From Zelopaecilomyces penicillatus (taxonomy: Eukaryota > Ascomycota > Sordariomycetes > Hypocreales > Pseudodiploosporaceae), in assembly GCA_005765155.1 (NCBI GenBank), contig VCCP01000004.1, positions 2,418,001-2,482,000 on the forward strand: a DNA stretch of 64,000 bases, read 5' to 3'. Both the position numbers and the translations under genes were made by a program. A model generated the notes under the pieces. It ran no database searches, had not been told where the DNA came from, and worked only from the letters and a program-made list of their open reading frames with translations. Positions 53,395 to 64,000 of the stretch are shown here, piece by piece. Position 1 is the stretch's first letter; each line of letters begins with the position of its first letter.

Positions 53395-54515
53395 CCCAAA
53401 CCTACACATTTATACTGTCTTAGTAGACTCGCATCTACACTCGCATCCCACACACTCAAACATCTCCCCACACACCTTTACGCTCGTTTCCTCTCCATGA
53501 TTCCATACTAGACGTCCATCAGGATTCATCGGCTCCTTCGGTCCAAACTCGGTTCGCCATCCGAACACTCTTATTGGATAAATCCACCAGATTCGGTAGC
53601 ATCCCGGCCCATTACTGCAGCATCACACCTCAAGGGGGCCTAGAGTGTCTCTGGTGAGCGTGGGAATGGACAGCTTGGCAACCACCTGAGCCCCTCAACA
53701 TGTCGAATTACCTGTTTCGCACCATGTGCGTGGCTTCCATTGCCACTGCGAGAGCCGCGCCTATTCACGCGTCATTTGTGACGTTGAAACACGTATTTGA
53801 ACGGGAGCCGAATTCAAGTGGGAGTGACTGATTATTACTGTCATGTGCATACATTGCCATCCTCCACTACCAAAACAAACTGCAAAACTAGCATATCTGT
53901 TGCTCTCAATAAACATGGTATACAAGGAAAAATGTCAAATCAATCATCTCCAATACGCGTCTCACCCCCTTTTTGTGTCCATCCTCAGCTGAACATGAAA
54001 CTCGTACCTTCACTGGCACGATAGAAACCAAGACCAGGCCCAGGCCCTTGTCCACATCAACTCGGTCTTGGCACTTTTCACCTAGGACCACGCAGCGTCA
54101 AACATATCGACTGTCAGGAGGTTGAAAGTGACACCAGAGACGCCATAAAATGCCACGCTTTTGAGTCATAACAGACATTTCAACAAGCAGTCATGAGTCG
54201 TGATATCAAGGTCAAAGCGCCAGAGTAAACCATAAACCATCATCCTTTGTCTCTGGGGGAAAACAATGCATCGGTTGTCAATGCCAAGCCTGCCCCTTAA
54301 TACACCCAGATTCTGCCTGCATAACGATGTGCATGTATCCTCAATATTCCATACAGTATTTCCTGTTCTTCCAGGTCAGCTTGCTGGCGGAAGCCGCATC
54401 ATACACATGTCGCAACTCTCTAAGCAAATAATAGTAACACCATCAAACCCCTTTACACAAATCATCATCGGCTCAATTGTAATGCGTCGTATAGTTTTCG
54501 TAACCCCATTGCTGA

Positions 54516-56465
54516 TCAAGCTGGAGCCGTCACCTCCAGCATTTGTCCTAACTGGTGTTTAGGTTTGGTCGGCAAGTGGCGCTGAGCGCGACGCTGTTGC
54601 CTAAGTTTGCATTCCATGGCATATCCTGGCTCGTTTGCCTTGCGCCACTCAATCCATGCCTCGTACGCCTGTTGGTTCTTCGGGTTGGGGATTCGGGGCT
54701 TCGGTACGGGGGGTTGCCCAGGAGCTGCCACTGCCGACCCAAATTGACAGACTGGCCCAACCCTGCCAAGATCAGCATTGTTGTTGAGAGCCAAAGCAGA
54801 ACTTGTCAAGGGTGTTGGTTGGAGTGCCAGCATATTGCTTGCAATTGGTTGCAACACTGGCTGGTGACCCAAACCATGTGGCGGTGTTGTCAGCAAGGCA
54901 GGAGTCGATCCAAGCCCTTGCAACTGGTTCAATCCAAGAGCGAGTGCATTGGCGGCCAGTACACTGCCAATATTGATAGGCACAATGCCGTTGAATCCAT
55001 AGCTGGGTGGACTGGGAGAGCTTGATGAGATGGGCTCATACGGTAATGGATTGCTTCCCAATAACGGAAAGCTTGGCAAATGGCCATCGACTGTTCCAGA
55101 AGCCTGGCCAATTGGCGCTTCGGGGGGACACACTCGAAAAGGATTTTGGAACAGGGCTTGGTTTTCTCTCTCAGGCTCTGAGTCCTGCCTTTGGGTAAAA
55201 GAAAGAAACTCCCTTGCCCTGGGGTTTAAAGTGTTGAATTTCACTTGCTCGTCGACAGAGAAGCCAGAATCCGTGGTGCTCTCTCTCGTCTTTGGCATAT
55301 AGCCAATACAAAAATCTGAAACTGTAGCCTCTCTTCTTCCATTGCCTCGGTGTGGATGACGGAAGTTTTCAGGGGGCCCAGAATTTTGTCTGCCTTCGTT
55401 GTCTCTAACCTCGTTCTTCATTAGAGACTGATGCTTTTGCCCTGGGCATGCATTCCGGCCAAGCTTTTGGAGCATCCGTTGGAATCCTTCATCCTTGATT
55501 TTCTTTCTGGTTGATTCGTTCTGATCTTCACAAGTTCCTCCGAGGCTATGATTGAAGGATGTCGCACTTGAGTTGGAACTCAACTCGTGACGCATATTCT
55601 TCATCGCAGTAATTGACTCGTTAGGGGGATATTCCCTTCCGAAGTTGCCTATAGAATTTTTCTGATGGTTTTCAATCGACTCTAAATTATCGACATTGCT
55701 CAGTGGAGCCAGAGACAAGCGACCTTTGCGGGGAGTTGTTTCTGCCGCTTCGAGGGCCGCATTAAGTTGTTGGGTTTGGCTGTTCTCTGACTTCATACTC
55801 GAAAGCCGGGATACGGATTTGAAACTTCGGATTTCCACCATGTCCGAAGTTGAAAAGTCGCTTAGGGTATAATGCGAATCTTCCTGGTTATGTGAGAGGC
55901 CCAAGGACATGACCTCAATTACGCTGATGCAATGCTCCGGACCAAGCACAGGAGCAAGATCTATTCTCTTGGTAACCTCATACCAACTGCCATAACCATC
56001 TTTTTCGCTACTTGTGCTTTGTTCTGAATTTTCACTCCTCGTGAGGGGCACACATTGTCTTTTGCCAACGTTCTGTGCCTTTCGATCTGCCGATTTTGGC
56101 TCCGGCCAGTGAGTGTTTTCTGTTGGTCGTAACATAGATCCATCCTTGCATGTGTCTGCTCTAAGAATTGGAGAGGGGCAGTCGCTTCCTGACCATTTCT
56201 TATCGTGTGAGTTGGTGATGATACAGGTTGCTGTATCTGTCGAGCTCGATGTCGAAGAGCCATACGCTCGTCGTTTGCGCCAGTTCGGGTTACTCATAGC
56301 CACAACAGATTTCGTCATAGGATGGCTGTCATCAGAAACTTGTTTTGTGGTGTTGGCCATGGTCAGAGCTACTTTGGCTGGCATTTGAGCAATTGACATC
56401 TGTAGAGAGGTGCCGGCAGTTCGGCGAGCCTGTCTCGCCCGGCTGGAGGTATTAACGAGAGTCAT
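54516..56465 (-). CDS. Hypothetical 649-aa protein with conserved-looking C-terminal motif
   Basis: Not recognised. It is a single long exon from ATG at 56465. A TAG directly precedes the short leader before the ATG (CTAGGTGTCCGTC), so an upstream noncoding exon is possible. Most of the sequence is Ser/Thr/Asn/Pro-rich and probably disordered, with an Ala/Leu/Pro-rich stretch at about 490-560. The last 56 residues stand out: NPKNQQAYEAWIEWRKANEP then GYAMECKLRQQRRAQRH. This is a compact Trp- and Arg-rich helix-like motif ahead of a Lys/Pro tail. The evenly maintained 650-codon frame argues for coding. The composition would suit a regulatory or RNA-associated protein, but no function is claimed. 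Confidence 0.75.
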   Translation of the reverse strand: MTLVNTSSRARQARRTAGTSLQMSIAQMPAKVALTMANTTKQVSDDSHPMTKSVVAMSNPNWRKRRAYGSSTSSSTDTATCIITNSHDKKWSGSDCPSPILRADTCKDGSMLRPTENTHWPEPKSADRKAQNVGKRQCVPLTRSENSEQSTSSEKDGYGSWYEVTKRIDLAPVLGPEHCISVIEVMSLGLSHNQEDSHYTLSDFSTSDMVEIRSFKSVSRLSSMKSENSQTQQLNAALEAAETTPRKGRLSLAPLSNVDNLESIENHQKNSIGNFGREYPPNESITAMKNMRHELSSNSSATSFNHSLGGTCEDQNESTRKKIKDEGFQRMLQKLGRNACPGQKHQSLMKNEVRDNEGRQNSGPPENFRHPHRGNGRREATVSDFCIGYMPKTRESTTDSGFSVDEQVKFNTLNPRAREFLSFTQRQDSEPERENQALFQNPFRVCPPEAPIGQASGTVDGHLPSFPLLGSNPLPYEPISSSSPSPPSYGFNGIVPINIGSVLAANALALGLNQLQGLGSTPALLTTPPHGLGHQPVLQPIASNMLALQPTPLTSSALALNNNADLGRVGPVCQFGSAVAAPGQPPVPKPRIPNPKNQQAYEAWIEWRKANEPGYAMECKLRQQRRAQRHLPTKPKHQLGQMLEVTAPA

Positions 56466-57743
56466 GACGGACACCTAGTATCGTTTAGCCCACAGTCATA
56501 TATTTATTATAAGCACACCAGCATACCTTTGACCCACAAAAGTATTGATAGATCAAAGCTGAATTCAGGTCGTTGCACGAGTCGATGGTTGTGGTACAGC
56601 CAAGGACCAGGGAGTTCTTCCAGCTTTGATCAGGGTTTTATATCTCCCTCTTTGCCGATCTCTTGTCAAAACACTTCCCTCCAGAAATTTTTCTTCTACC
56701 CACAAGCTACCTTAATAGCTACGTGGGAGAAGAAGAAGTAATGAAACTCTTCAGGCAACGGGTGGGTGTGATATGAGTTTTCGGAAACACGTCACAATCA
56801 AGTTGGGTAGAGGTCGAAAACCAAGCGTGACTGCCTGCGGTGGAACACTTTGATATGTCCTCTTTCTCAGATAGGCAAGGCGTCGGAATGATTCTTGAAA
56901 CTGGCCCTGAAGAGGTTTCAGGCGGTTTGAACGGACGAAACAAATGTTTGCAGCTGACGGAGGGGGAGGAATCTTGCTCGTGGGAGAGAGGGGGTAAATT
57001 CTGTAAACCTTCAAAAGTGACGCTCAGCTGAGATTCGGCCCAAGAAAATTCCGTGATAAGCAGCCGCTGGGAAACGCTCAGTTTGCTGTTTGTGTGATAA
57101 GGCCGGTTTCTGATGAGGATTAATCCTCCTCCAAAAAAAAATTGGGACTAAAGACAAAGTTTCTGCTGCATACAATGGATCTTCTCAAGTTAGAGGAGCT
57201 GTTGAAAGAGTGAGATAGAGGACTGAGGGATGGGTGACGTGTGATAAGGAGGCAGCAGCGAACAGAGGTATCTCATAGTCGCAAGAGTTGCATAACGGCA
57301 ATACCCACCTCTAAACACTTAAGCTTGGAGCAGGCAGCACTGGCAGCCATAAACTCTATGTGAACAAGTGACCTTCTCAAGATTACCCAAGCAGTAGACC
57401 TCGGAAGCACGTATTCACTTGACAGATTTCATTCTTTTATTAACCCTTCACGTGAGCCGGCATGACTTAACCTTATACGCTTGGTAGAACCTAAACTTAT
57501 CTCGTAATCCAAATTTGAGTTACGCAAAGATAATTGCATTACCTATATCCAATATCAATAACAGAAAGTCAAATCATTTCAACAAATCGTAACGCTTGGG
57601 CTTCAAATATCATATCAGTCCATAATTCCAAACATTCCACAGAGATCCAATTTCATCGTCTCCCTCAGTCCTCCCCAACTACCAGGGGTCCGTCTAGTTC
57701 TGCCAATCTTTCGACATCGGGATAACATCTCTTTCAAGTGGGT
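56466..57743. other. Intergenic between two minus-strand genes
   Basis: Contains the promoter of the 649-aa protein gene and, at the far end, the 3' UTR of the AIM24-like gene. Short frames at 56529-57031 are not convincing. No gene was seen. Confidence 0.45.
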
Positions 57744-59386
57744 TTATTGCGCGGGGGCCATACCGCCAATGAAGGCAGCAAATGCTCTCTGTAAACAGTG
57801 TTAGACAGATGCGTCACGTAAACCCAATCTGACTTGGGGAGGGGGGGCACATACCGCGTTTCTGGTTTGTATAAAGACTGTGCCTGGTCCAGTGAATTTG
57901 CAGACTAGGCCCTCTGCCGAAGCAATGCCGGAGATGATGCCTCCCGAGGCGACTCTCTCCATAACATACTTCATATTCCAAGCAACGAGATGACCGTTAT
58001 CCACACAGTACCTCTCTCCAGGTGCAAGCTGTTGATGTTTTGTCAGCTATGTCACGGCGCGCTAGTAAATCATGGAATCACTCACGTCTTTCCTGACAAT
58101 AGCGCCAAAACTGGAAATCCAAACAAGTCCAGTTCCAGAAATCTTGTATAAAAAGAGGCCCTCGCCACTGAAAATGGCCTTTCCAAGACCTTGTCGCTTG
58201 GTATCCTTTACAACTCCCTGGGTAGAAGCTAAATAGGCATCATGGCCCACTGTCCATTCTTCGTTGCCTGACAATCGAATGCTCGTAATATCTCCCAGAG
58301 CAGGAGGTCCAAGGAGAACCTCACCTGGGCCGGTAAAGACTGAGCTCCCCATATCCCCGCCGGAAATGATCTTCTTCATGCTAAACTTGACGTTGCCCTT
58401 GAGCGTCACGGTGTGAGCCATACCAATCATGGCGCCTATTTCCATAGTTAGGATCAACAAAACCAGCCATCATAGACATGTAATTTTAGACCCACCAGAC
58501 TTTGCATTGAAAGGGCATCCCATGGCCAACTGAACGGTCAGGATGGTGTTGCTATCTCGATGGCTGATTCGAAAGCTTCCTCCGTTAAAGGTACCCACAT
58601 CATCAACCGACGTACTAGGGCCAACGAAGTGGCCTGCCGGCGGCGCTCCGGAAGCCAGGTTCGCGGGGTTGGTCACGTTCATTTGGTTTGTCTTCTCGGC
58701 AGGATATGGGCTGTTGGTATCAGGGAACGGAGGAGGGGGAGCAGAGTATTGTTGCTGGCCCGGGGGAGGAGCGTGTTGCTGATGTTGCTGGGGTTGGTGT
58801 TGCTGCTGATAGTGCGGCTGCTGCTGCTGCTGCGGTTGTTGTTGTTGCGGCTGTTGTGAATCAGGCGTAGGGGCAGGACGCATAGCGAGATTCATCTGCT
58901 GCGAATGAGAGTGCTGATGCTGAGGTTGCGAATGTTGAGGCGACGGTGGCTGCTGTCCGGAAGGAGGGGGGGGATAGTGACCCGGCGAAGGTTGTTGAAC
59001 CTGAGGCGATGGGGTGTGTTGCGGCGGCGGCGGGTAATTTGCAGTTTGTCCCGGCGATGCTTGGGGGGGAGGAGGATAACTCGCAGGATGTCCGGGAGTG
59101 CCCTGGGGCGGAGGAGCATAATATTGAGGCTGGCCTGCTGGAGGGGATGTCGTTGGAGCCGCATATTGTTGCTGAGGTGGTGGCGCATATTGCTGCTGCT
59201 GCTGCTGAGGCGGCGCTACCAATCTGTCAGCCTCACCACAATTGTGCCTCGTCCAGTCTCTGGTTTCAACGAACCTCCACCCGCGCCTGGCGGAGCTACA
59301 TGGCTGTTAGTGTCTGAAGGTCTTGGGGATAAGGGCAGACCGGAATGATCCAACTCACGGGGATAGAATTGCTGCTGGCCCGACAT
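57744..59386 (-). CDS. AIM24-domain protein with Pro/Gln-rich N-terminus
   Basis: A 445-aa protein with six exons on the minus strand: 59359-59386, 59275-59295 (21 nt), 58496-59215, 58086-58435, 57855-58028 and 57744-57788. All junctions keep frame, with donors GTGAGT, GTTCGT, GTGGGT, GTGAGT and GTATGT. The N-terminal 190 residues are low-complexity Pro/Gln/His/Tyr (MSGQQQFYPPPPGAG and later long Gln runs). The AIM24/TIGR00266 beta-helical domain (about 215-440) shows MIGMAHTVTLKGNVKFS, GGDMGSSVFTGPGEVLL, GLGKAIFSGEGLFL, NGHLVAWNMKY and EGLVCKFTGPGTVFIQTRN, and ends AFAAFIGGMAPAQ. Yeast Aim24 is mitochondrial, but this Pro/Gln-rich form lacks an obvious presequence, so location is uncertain. 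The second intron donor is the least certain boundary. Confidence 0.88.
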
Positions 59387-62300
59387 GATGGGGTTTATAT
59401 GCGCGGCAGACTCGATTGCTGTCGGATGAGGTCGAGGTAAAGCTTCTTTTGTTTTTCTTCACTCAGTTAGGAGGGGTTTGCGAGAGTTGACTTTGCACCG
59501 GATGTTGTGGAAGAGTGCGGAAGTTGGGGTTGGAGGGTTGGAGGCTGCGGGGGAGCTTTGGAGGTGAGACGAACAATGGTCGCTTCGACGACAAATTGCC
59601 CCGCACAAACCAGGCGGAAGGCTGACCGGTGATGACGACGAAATGCTGCAATGCGATTTAGAATCGGTTTCAATGAGGCTTTCGTGAGGCTCTATTTTGC
59701 GAGGCAGACGGCGCACAAATAGACAGACAAGAGTACGATGCAAAAAGTCCACAGAAGAAGACCAAAAATAAAGGACAGCAGATTGAATCCCAAGAAGGAG
59801 AGCTCATATCGAAGCTGCCTACAAGGTGCCTCGTTAAGCTACTTCCAGCCGCCCATGCCAGTTCGCCTCGCCCTGGACCAATGGCGATGCAGAGAGCTAT
59901 TTTCAGCACCCCCGCCCACAGGGCATCTATTGGCAGACAGCAGCATTCAGCGGGGCGTTGGATGGCGCTTAAGGGGTTTTAAGCTTAGAGAATTAGAGCT
60001 GGGCAGACTGGGCTGCCACGAAAGCTCCCCGAGGCAGACTCTGTGATTGGAGCAAGGCATTGGCCGTTGAGCTCTCCCAAAAGCTTGTTTCTCCGTCGCG
60101 CCCATCTTCGCCTTTGTGAAACCATGCTATGATCCGAGGGGGTGATTATCTGGATGCTGGCGCTGGCAATGCTGTTTTTGCTAAACAATAGCTCGACTAG
60201 CTTGAGTAGCCGGATGAATTCTGTGCCATTGATGACCGTCTTTACTGAAGATTTCTCAGCTGCCAGTTATTCCCCCCCCCCTCCCTCCCACCGCCTGAAT
60301 AGATAGGTCGGCAATACTATTTGCCCTTAGCCCTTCAGCTCGGGAGTCAGAGTCAATGTCCCAGGCCAACCCAGCATTATTGGATATTAACATTCGATGC
60401 AGGCCCTTTTATTCACGCTCAGGCCCAATTGCCTGTCTGCCTCGCGCCTACTGTACTCCGTACTCAACCTAATATTATGCGCACGCGTAAACCTTTTTTC
60501 CTCGATTAGGGGGCTCGTGTAGTGGTTTTCCCTACACGTGCATATGCACTCAAGTGCTTTGGGCACTTTGTAAGGTGCACATTATCAAGTGAATCACAGT
60601 CACAATTGGTGGTCTCGATTGCGCGGTGCGCCCGTGTCCCTAGTTGCCCCTATCTCCATGGTAAAGCCTCTAGATTGCCTGAAGGAATGTAATCATTCCG
60701 TATAAGTTCATTGCTTTTAGGCATGCGAAAGTTTTGCTCAGCCTTACGTAGAGTATAGGGTAGTTGGCAGAACTGGTGTGTAGGTCAAAGCGATGTTTGC
60801 TGACACAGACTGGCCATTGACCAGATCACACGCTTTCGAGGAACTTTGGGAGATCGAGACCAAATAGGCGAGGCAGCCACATCATGCTCCCCAGGGAGAC
60901 ATAAAACAACTTGGCCGTAGCCAAAAAGGCACTCATAGCACCGATACAGTACTATGCAAAGGGCGTCGCGGCCAGGTGTAGAGGCTCGCGCGCCTTACCT
61001 GTCCATGAGCAAGGCAAGATCTCGGAAGTGCAAGCAATTGGACACCCCGACAGACTTCGGTATCTTCATTTGGGTACTCCGTACGGCGACAAATGGTCTT
61101 GTCTGATAGAGGGTGGGGAGGTATTAGAGGCGCGATCGTGAGACCCGACTTTCCTTTCAGCGCATCGTAGCAGCATGCCAGGGACGTGGTAAAGTCGCAT
61201 GGCCTACGACCTTGAAACGGCCAGAGTCCCGACTGACGGAAAGTTCAGCCTATATTGCAACACCTGTTATTACCCACGGGCGCGGTTGACGTTTTAGCAT
61301 GGCAAATAGTAGTCGTAGGGCGGCGCCGACGAGACGTATTCCCGACACTTCGGACGGCACAAAAAACCCCAACAGAAGAAGCGGCCATTGTTTCCAGAAG
61401 CCTGAAGAGGCTCGTGCCTTTGAGTTTCATCGCCGACAGCCCCTCTGTTGTAGAAGCGTCTGATGGGCTTTTGGCGTCTCACCCACCTGCGTGGGGTAGC
61501 ATTTTGGAGATGACCAAAGCCGCAATTCCGAGAAGGAACGTGCATTGTTCTTTTGCGCCCGCGATGGATTGGAGGTTGGACAGGCTAGCCATTTTGTTTT
61601 CAGCTTCAGGCTTCTCCGAACAACTTCAAAATTTGTACATGACAGAGGGCACATGACAATGCCTCCTTGTTTTTTTTTTTTTGATGTTTTTTTGAAATTG
61701 GAATTTGAGATATCCAATGCGATCCAATGAGCATGTGAGTCTAAACCGGCGCTTCGTTTTACCCCAAAAGGATCTCTCGGCCCAAGCCTCTCCATCAGGA
61801 GATCTGCAGCATTTCCGGTGCGGTGGGCCAGAAAGCCACATAAGCCCCCCCACCTACTTCACGGCCGGATCGAGGGCCTGTGAATGGCTGGCTCACCGAT
61901 TTGTTCGATCGAACGAATACTTTGTACAGCATGAATCCGCAACTCTGTCTGCTCTGACAACATAGCGCCTTGAACTTGTCTGCTGACTGAGGCTTTGAGC
62001 GCTGGAAACAGGATAGAGGTTGCATGAGGTGTGATTGATGGTCAACCAAAGCACAGAAGACGGGGATCACAAGCCACCGTGGTCATCCGAGGCTGCGCAC
62101 ATGGGGACCAACCTAGCAAGCGATGCCAGGCAACGGTGTGAATGCCGTTTATGCAATCCATCAGACCAAAGGCTCGGGTGGCCACAATACCACCAGGATT
62201 GGCTGGCTGTTAGCCTCACACACACCCCGTCCCCAAGGAAAGGGGGCGAAGCCATTCCTGCTGGATTAAGCTTGGCTGCTTACCGAACCAGTGGACGGAC

Positions 62301-64000
62301 GGTTGTTGTCAAATGCTGGGCTTAGCAGGACACGAGGCCGGGTCCTTTTCTTAGTGCGAGCCCAGATTTACTACGTATGTGTTGGAAGCTGACAAGCTTA
62401 TTTGTTGAGTCATGTATACCATACTACTAGTACGTTTGCTCGAGTTTGGTGTTTATTCGGAAATGAGATGCCTGCGATTGCCATGGATGAATACGATGGT
62501 TGCTGAATGGGAGAGAAACGCATCGGAGTGTCTGAGATTTGCTGACGGCAGCACAAAGCCTTGATTGCTCCTCTTGATGATACTGGTACCACGCTGTGAG
62601 TTGGAGAGCAACGAGTCAAGTTGAGATGCCTTGGAGGATTACACTGACTAGATAGGGCAATGGCTAGAGATGGGCTTGGACCAAGTACAGCAGTAAGCAA
62701 GAAGGCAGGAAGGAAGCCAGGCGATCGCCAACAGTAAACGAGGGAGCCAATCAGATGCTACGGCTGTTCCGTTCCGTCCTGCTAACGAGCAAAAGAAAAG
62801 AGCATTTCCGAGGGACGGAACATTACCTGGCTATGTGGGGTGTGAGCGGGGAGGCAGGGAGAAGAGACGAAATGTGGGTGTGCAGCCTGACGAAATGAGG
62901 CATCTACGGTGGGGACTGGTCTCTTGTCATGACTGATGAAGTCTTGTCCAAGTCTTCTAGCCTGACTCAACGGCTGCCAGCTGCCAGCATTTCGGAGCAA
63001 GGCGGCGCCAAGTATTTGACAGTGACCACTCCGAGCACTAGGACGCGAACAGGGGTGTTCGAAATGGGGGATCCACTGGGGGCCAAAGGGACAAGGGGGG
63101 GGGGGGGGTTGTATAAAAACGAACAAAAGAAAGGAAAAGAAAAAGAAAAAGAAAAAGAATAAACCCCAAGCTCGAGGTTAAATTAGAGACACTTGGCATC
63201 CAGAAAAAGAAATGTCGACATTCGGTAGTTTCTACATGGACATGGAGAGGCTGACTATTAGATGGCCAGGATATCCATTTCTTAGTCGGAATTGTACATG
63301 TGCATAATTCTTCATTTTGGAGAGTCCCTTTGCGGGCATCAATCAGGCGTTACTCCTCGAAACTGCATACATGCACATAATGCGGCACACCTACATATAT
63401 ATATTACGAAGTAGCATCTTGTTATTGTAGTCAGCGATGACTCTGCAGAAGCAAAGGCCGTAATGGGTAATATTGACGCATTCACCGAGCTGGTGGATTC
63501 TCCAGGGCTCAACTTTTGACATGACACCCGTCCATGTCCCATGAGAGACAGTAGGTACATCTACAGTACAGTACAGCACAGCACAGCACAGCGTACCCAA
63601 GTTGGTAAATTCAGCACAGCACAGCACTGGCACTGCGCTGTAGCTAAGCGAGTGCGGGTCGGTCCTTTCCAGATGGGGCCTTTTGCGGCACGGGCTACTA
63701 CGTAGGTGGGTGCAGTGCTTTTGTTTTTTTTTGCGCTTCGGGCAGATGAATGATGAGGAGAGACAGGAAAATAAAGCTGCCAGATCGCAGATCCGCGGCA
63801 GTGAGCGAGAGTCAAGTGTCAGTGCCACCACCAAAAAGTCAATGCCAAATGGCAGTGCCGAGCTAGCTTCATGTATCTGAAATAATTTCAGGTATCACTA
63901 CGGATTTGGTGTAATTAGGTACTGTACCTAGGGATACTACATGGCGGCAGGCGGCATGGTGGGGAAGCTGTGAGATGACAGGAGTGGAAAGAAGACGAAC
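59387..64000. other. 4.6-kb region without a supported gene
   Basis: Starts with the AIM24-like promoter. No coding gene, tRNA or transposon was recognised. Notable are a C10 run at 60272-60281, a T-rich run at 61670-61692, a G14 run at 63095-63108, an (AAAAAG)n purine tract at 63129-63158 and a CAGCACAG-type array at 63561-63625. Short frames are scattered on both strands. Any gene that belongs to this region probably lies beyond the window edge. Confidence 0.5.
63095..63158. repeat. G14 homopolymer followed by AAAAAG purine tract
   Basis: Fourteen G at 63095-63108, then GAAAGGAAAAGAAAAAGAAA and further units up to 63158. It forms a nearly pure purine strand of about 60 bases interrupted by TTGTATAAAAAC. 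Confidence 0.8.

Larger units (their letters stand above)
50553..54515. other. 4-kb gene-poor, microsatellite-rich region
   Basis: No supported gene. Holds (TG)11 at 51509-51530, (GT)9 at 52282-52299, a C12 tract at 52845-52856, CATC-type tetranucleotides at 53276-53350 and (ACTC)n at 53370-53394. The plus strand from 52070 to 52220 is a long CT-rich stretch (TCTCTTTCTCTTCTCTCCC) like a strong fungal promoter or leader, but no gene follows it. The far end contains the 3' UTR of the 54.5-kb minus-strand gene. Confidence 0.5.

Noticed and set aside
58543..59348. Leu/Arg-rich frames antisense to the AIM24 gene
   Set aside because: They are shadows of the CAG/CCN-rich Pro/Gln coding tract on the opposite strand.

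Overview
The window is nuclear DNA from a filamentous ascomycete, most likely a sordariomycete and probably hypocrealean. The sequence shows short introns (about 50-120 nt, one of about 290) with GTNNGN donors, CTRAY branch sites and YAG acceptors, single-copy genes on both strands, and about 50% GC. It also encodes a protein set typical of Pezizomycotina: COP9 subunit 3, an AIM24-type protein, Cut8/STS1, RAD52, NOP13, a DUF7704-like membrane protein and several lineage-specific C2H2 proteins. The clade assignment is inference. I support 18 protein-coding genes, most with exon structures worked out by hand, and found no rRNA, tRNA, transposon, CRISPR or bacterial-type operon.

Layout. 0-12.2 kb: four plus-strand nuclear genes, namely a PHD/chromo-like SNF2 remodeller (Mit1/CHD3 type), a CCCH zinc-finger protein, COP9 signalosome subunit 3, and a five-knuckle Air1/2-like CCHC protein with an RGG tail. 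14.6-19.5 kb: an F-box/LRR-like protein, then a DSBA-like thioredoxin-fold protein and NOP13 on the minus strand. 21.9-32.6 kb: STS1/Cut8, RAD52, a secreted GH3-like protein, a DUF7704-like membrane protein, and a divergent pair of a mitochondrial TPR protein (Mgr3-like) and a small MAPR-type haem-binding protein. 32.6-64 kb is gene-poor: one small Cys-rich protein, two C2H2 proteins (37.8-40.4 and 48.8-50.6 kb) separated by 8.4 kb without a convincing gene, an unrecognised 649-aa protein, and a glutamine/proline-rich AIM24-domain protein. The last 4.6 kb holds no supported gene.

The genes are mostly independent housekeeping or regulatory units and form no obvious cluster or pathway. There are loose functional themes. 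One is chromatin, RNA and nuclear protein turnover: remodeller, Air-like, NOP13, COP9, STS1, RAD52. The other is mitochondria and redox: Mgr3-like, AIM24, MAPR, DSBA. I did not find a clearly novel multi-gene system. The best leads are two readable C-terminal frames in the remodeller, a GH3-like protein lacking NagZ-type catalytic residues, two similar C2H2 proteins flanking a long gene desert, an exact 93-bp tandem duplication, and unusually small exons in RAD52, the DSBA gene and the AIM24 gene.
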